From contig CM030366.1 of the NCBI GenBank assembly GCA_017893485.1, positions 72,637,469 to 72,701,468 of the forward strand: a stretch of 64,000 nucleotides of DNA. The letters run 5' to 3'. Made by a program: the position numbers and the translations under genes. Every line of letters starts with the position of its first letter. Positions within the stretch are counted from its first letter, which is position 1. The DNA is from Hemerocallis citrina. Its lineage: Eukaryota > Streptophyta > Magnoliopsida > Asparagales > Asphodelaceae. The notes under the pieces are model-generated. The model ran no database searches. It had not been told where the DNA came from and worked only from the letters and a program-made list of their open reading frames with translations. This document shows positions 63,452 through 64,000 of the stretch, in pieces.

Positions 63452-63757
63452 GCAGAGAATGTATGGAAGATTGCAAGAAGTGCCGCTCAACTGTTTTTAA
63501 GTACCTTCGCCGATGTGAACGATGCTATAAAAGAGTTTGCACACGAGATTCTTACACCATGTAGACAATCTTTTGATGTGGTGGGTGAATGGCCCACATT
63601 CAATGCATTTATGTCAAAACACACAAGTTATCGTGTGGCTATGCCTCCTACCACTACGCCACCGGAACCCGAAGAAGAGAGGCAGCCGCTTGATGTGGGG
63701 CAAGGGCACGAACAACAAAGAATATCTATGATGACGAGCTTCTCATATTCCAGGTAA
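63452..63757 (+). pseudogene. Probable later exon of the plant-mobile-domain gene
   Basis: Open after an acceptor-like TAATTTATAG (AG at 63450-63451). AENVWKIARSAAQLFLSTFA leads into DVNDAIKEFAHEILTPCRQS and a Pro/Glu-rich end, with a TAA at 63755-63757. A donor-like AAAGTATAAT near 63090 would make 63095-63451 an intron. Joining is inferred; no domain is recognised. Confidence 0.45.
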
Positions 63758-64000
63758 TACAAAAAACCCCAACTCCAAAGAAGTGTAAAATAACCGCGGT
63801 TCGAAAGTGTAAGATGATCGATATATACACGGCAGGTTAAATTATTGTAGCTTTTGGTTAAGTTTTTTGAGTTTTTGTTGATGTAACTTGTGATGTTGTT
63901 CATATAACTTATGTTAACATATTCTTCTTTTGTGATGCTGTGATGATGGTTATTTATTTTTTGTTTTTTCTAATGTTGGAGGACATTATATGTTTGAAGT
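63758..64000. other. Window end, no gene seen
   Basis: AT-rich sequence after the last open stretch; no ORF or repeat of note. Confidence 0.5.

Overview
This window is nuclear DNA of a flowering plant. It holds the 3' end of a SOSEKI-type (DUF966) gene, a decayed PPR gene, a decayed plant-mobile-domain gene, and about 55 kb of plant transposable elements: Tat- and Athila-type Ty3/gypsy, a chromovirus, Ty1/copia, an L1-type LINE, Helitrons and MITEs. The ordinary genes have spliced exons. I see no bacterial operons, tRNA, rRNA or CRISPR.

Layout. Positions 1-4488 hold the last two exons of the SOSEKI gene; its long upstream intron or flank carries three MITE-like elements, one nested in another. 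Positions 4489-13126 are a truncated minus-strand Tat-type element (called E1) with two arrays of an 87-bp tandem repeat. Positions 13127-17278 are the deleted 3' half of a plus-strand Athila-type element (F). Positions 17279-22240 are a second Tat-type copy (E2), deleted from its primer-binding site to RNase H. Positions 22520-28231 are a related gag-only derivative (C). Positions 28232-30267 hold a copia remnant, whose LTR carries a small Helitron, next to a PPR pseudogene.

From 30268 to about 59635 a decayed chromovirus (A) has been split by three later insertions. The first is a 4.6-kb non-coding TG...CA insertion (33760-38362, target duplication CATTG) that itself contains a Helitron and a MITE. 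The second is a complete, young 14.2-kb Tat-type element (B, 39396-53620, target duplication GTAGG, 655-bp LTRs differing at about 4 sites). The third is a LINE (54296-59442) inside the chromovirus 3' LTR. The last 4 kb hold unassigned DNA, an array of eight short hairpins, and the plant-mobile-domain pseudogene.

How the parts work together. The most interesting feature is the accessory module carried by the Tat-type elements. Between pol and the 3' LTR, on the strand opposite gag-pol, lie two ORFs. In B the first is a three-exon gene with intact reading frame and splice sites (680 aa predicted). The second is a coiled-coil ORF preceded by a splice acceptor. E1 and E2 keep diverged remnants of the same pair in the same order. 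Each Tat-type element also carries its own tandem repeats in this 3' region. Element B has an open gag-pol frame, but most of its RNase H has been removed by an in-frame deletion, so it looks unable to replicate alone although its LTRs are young.
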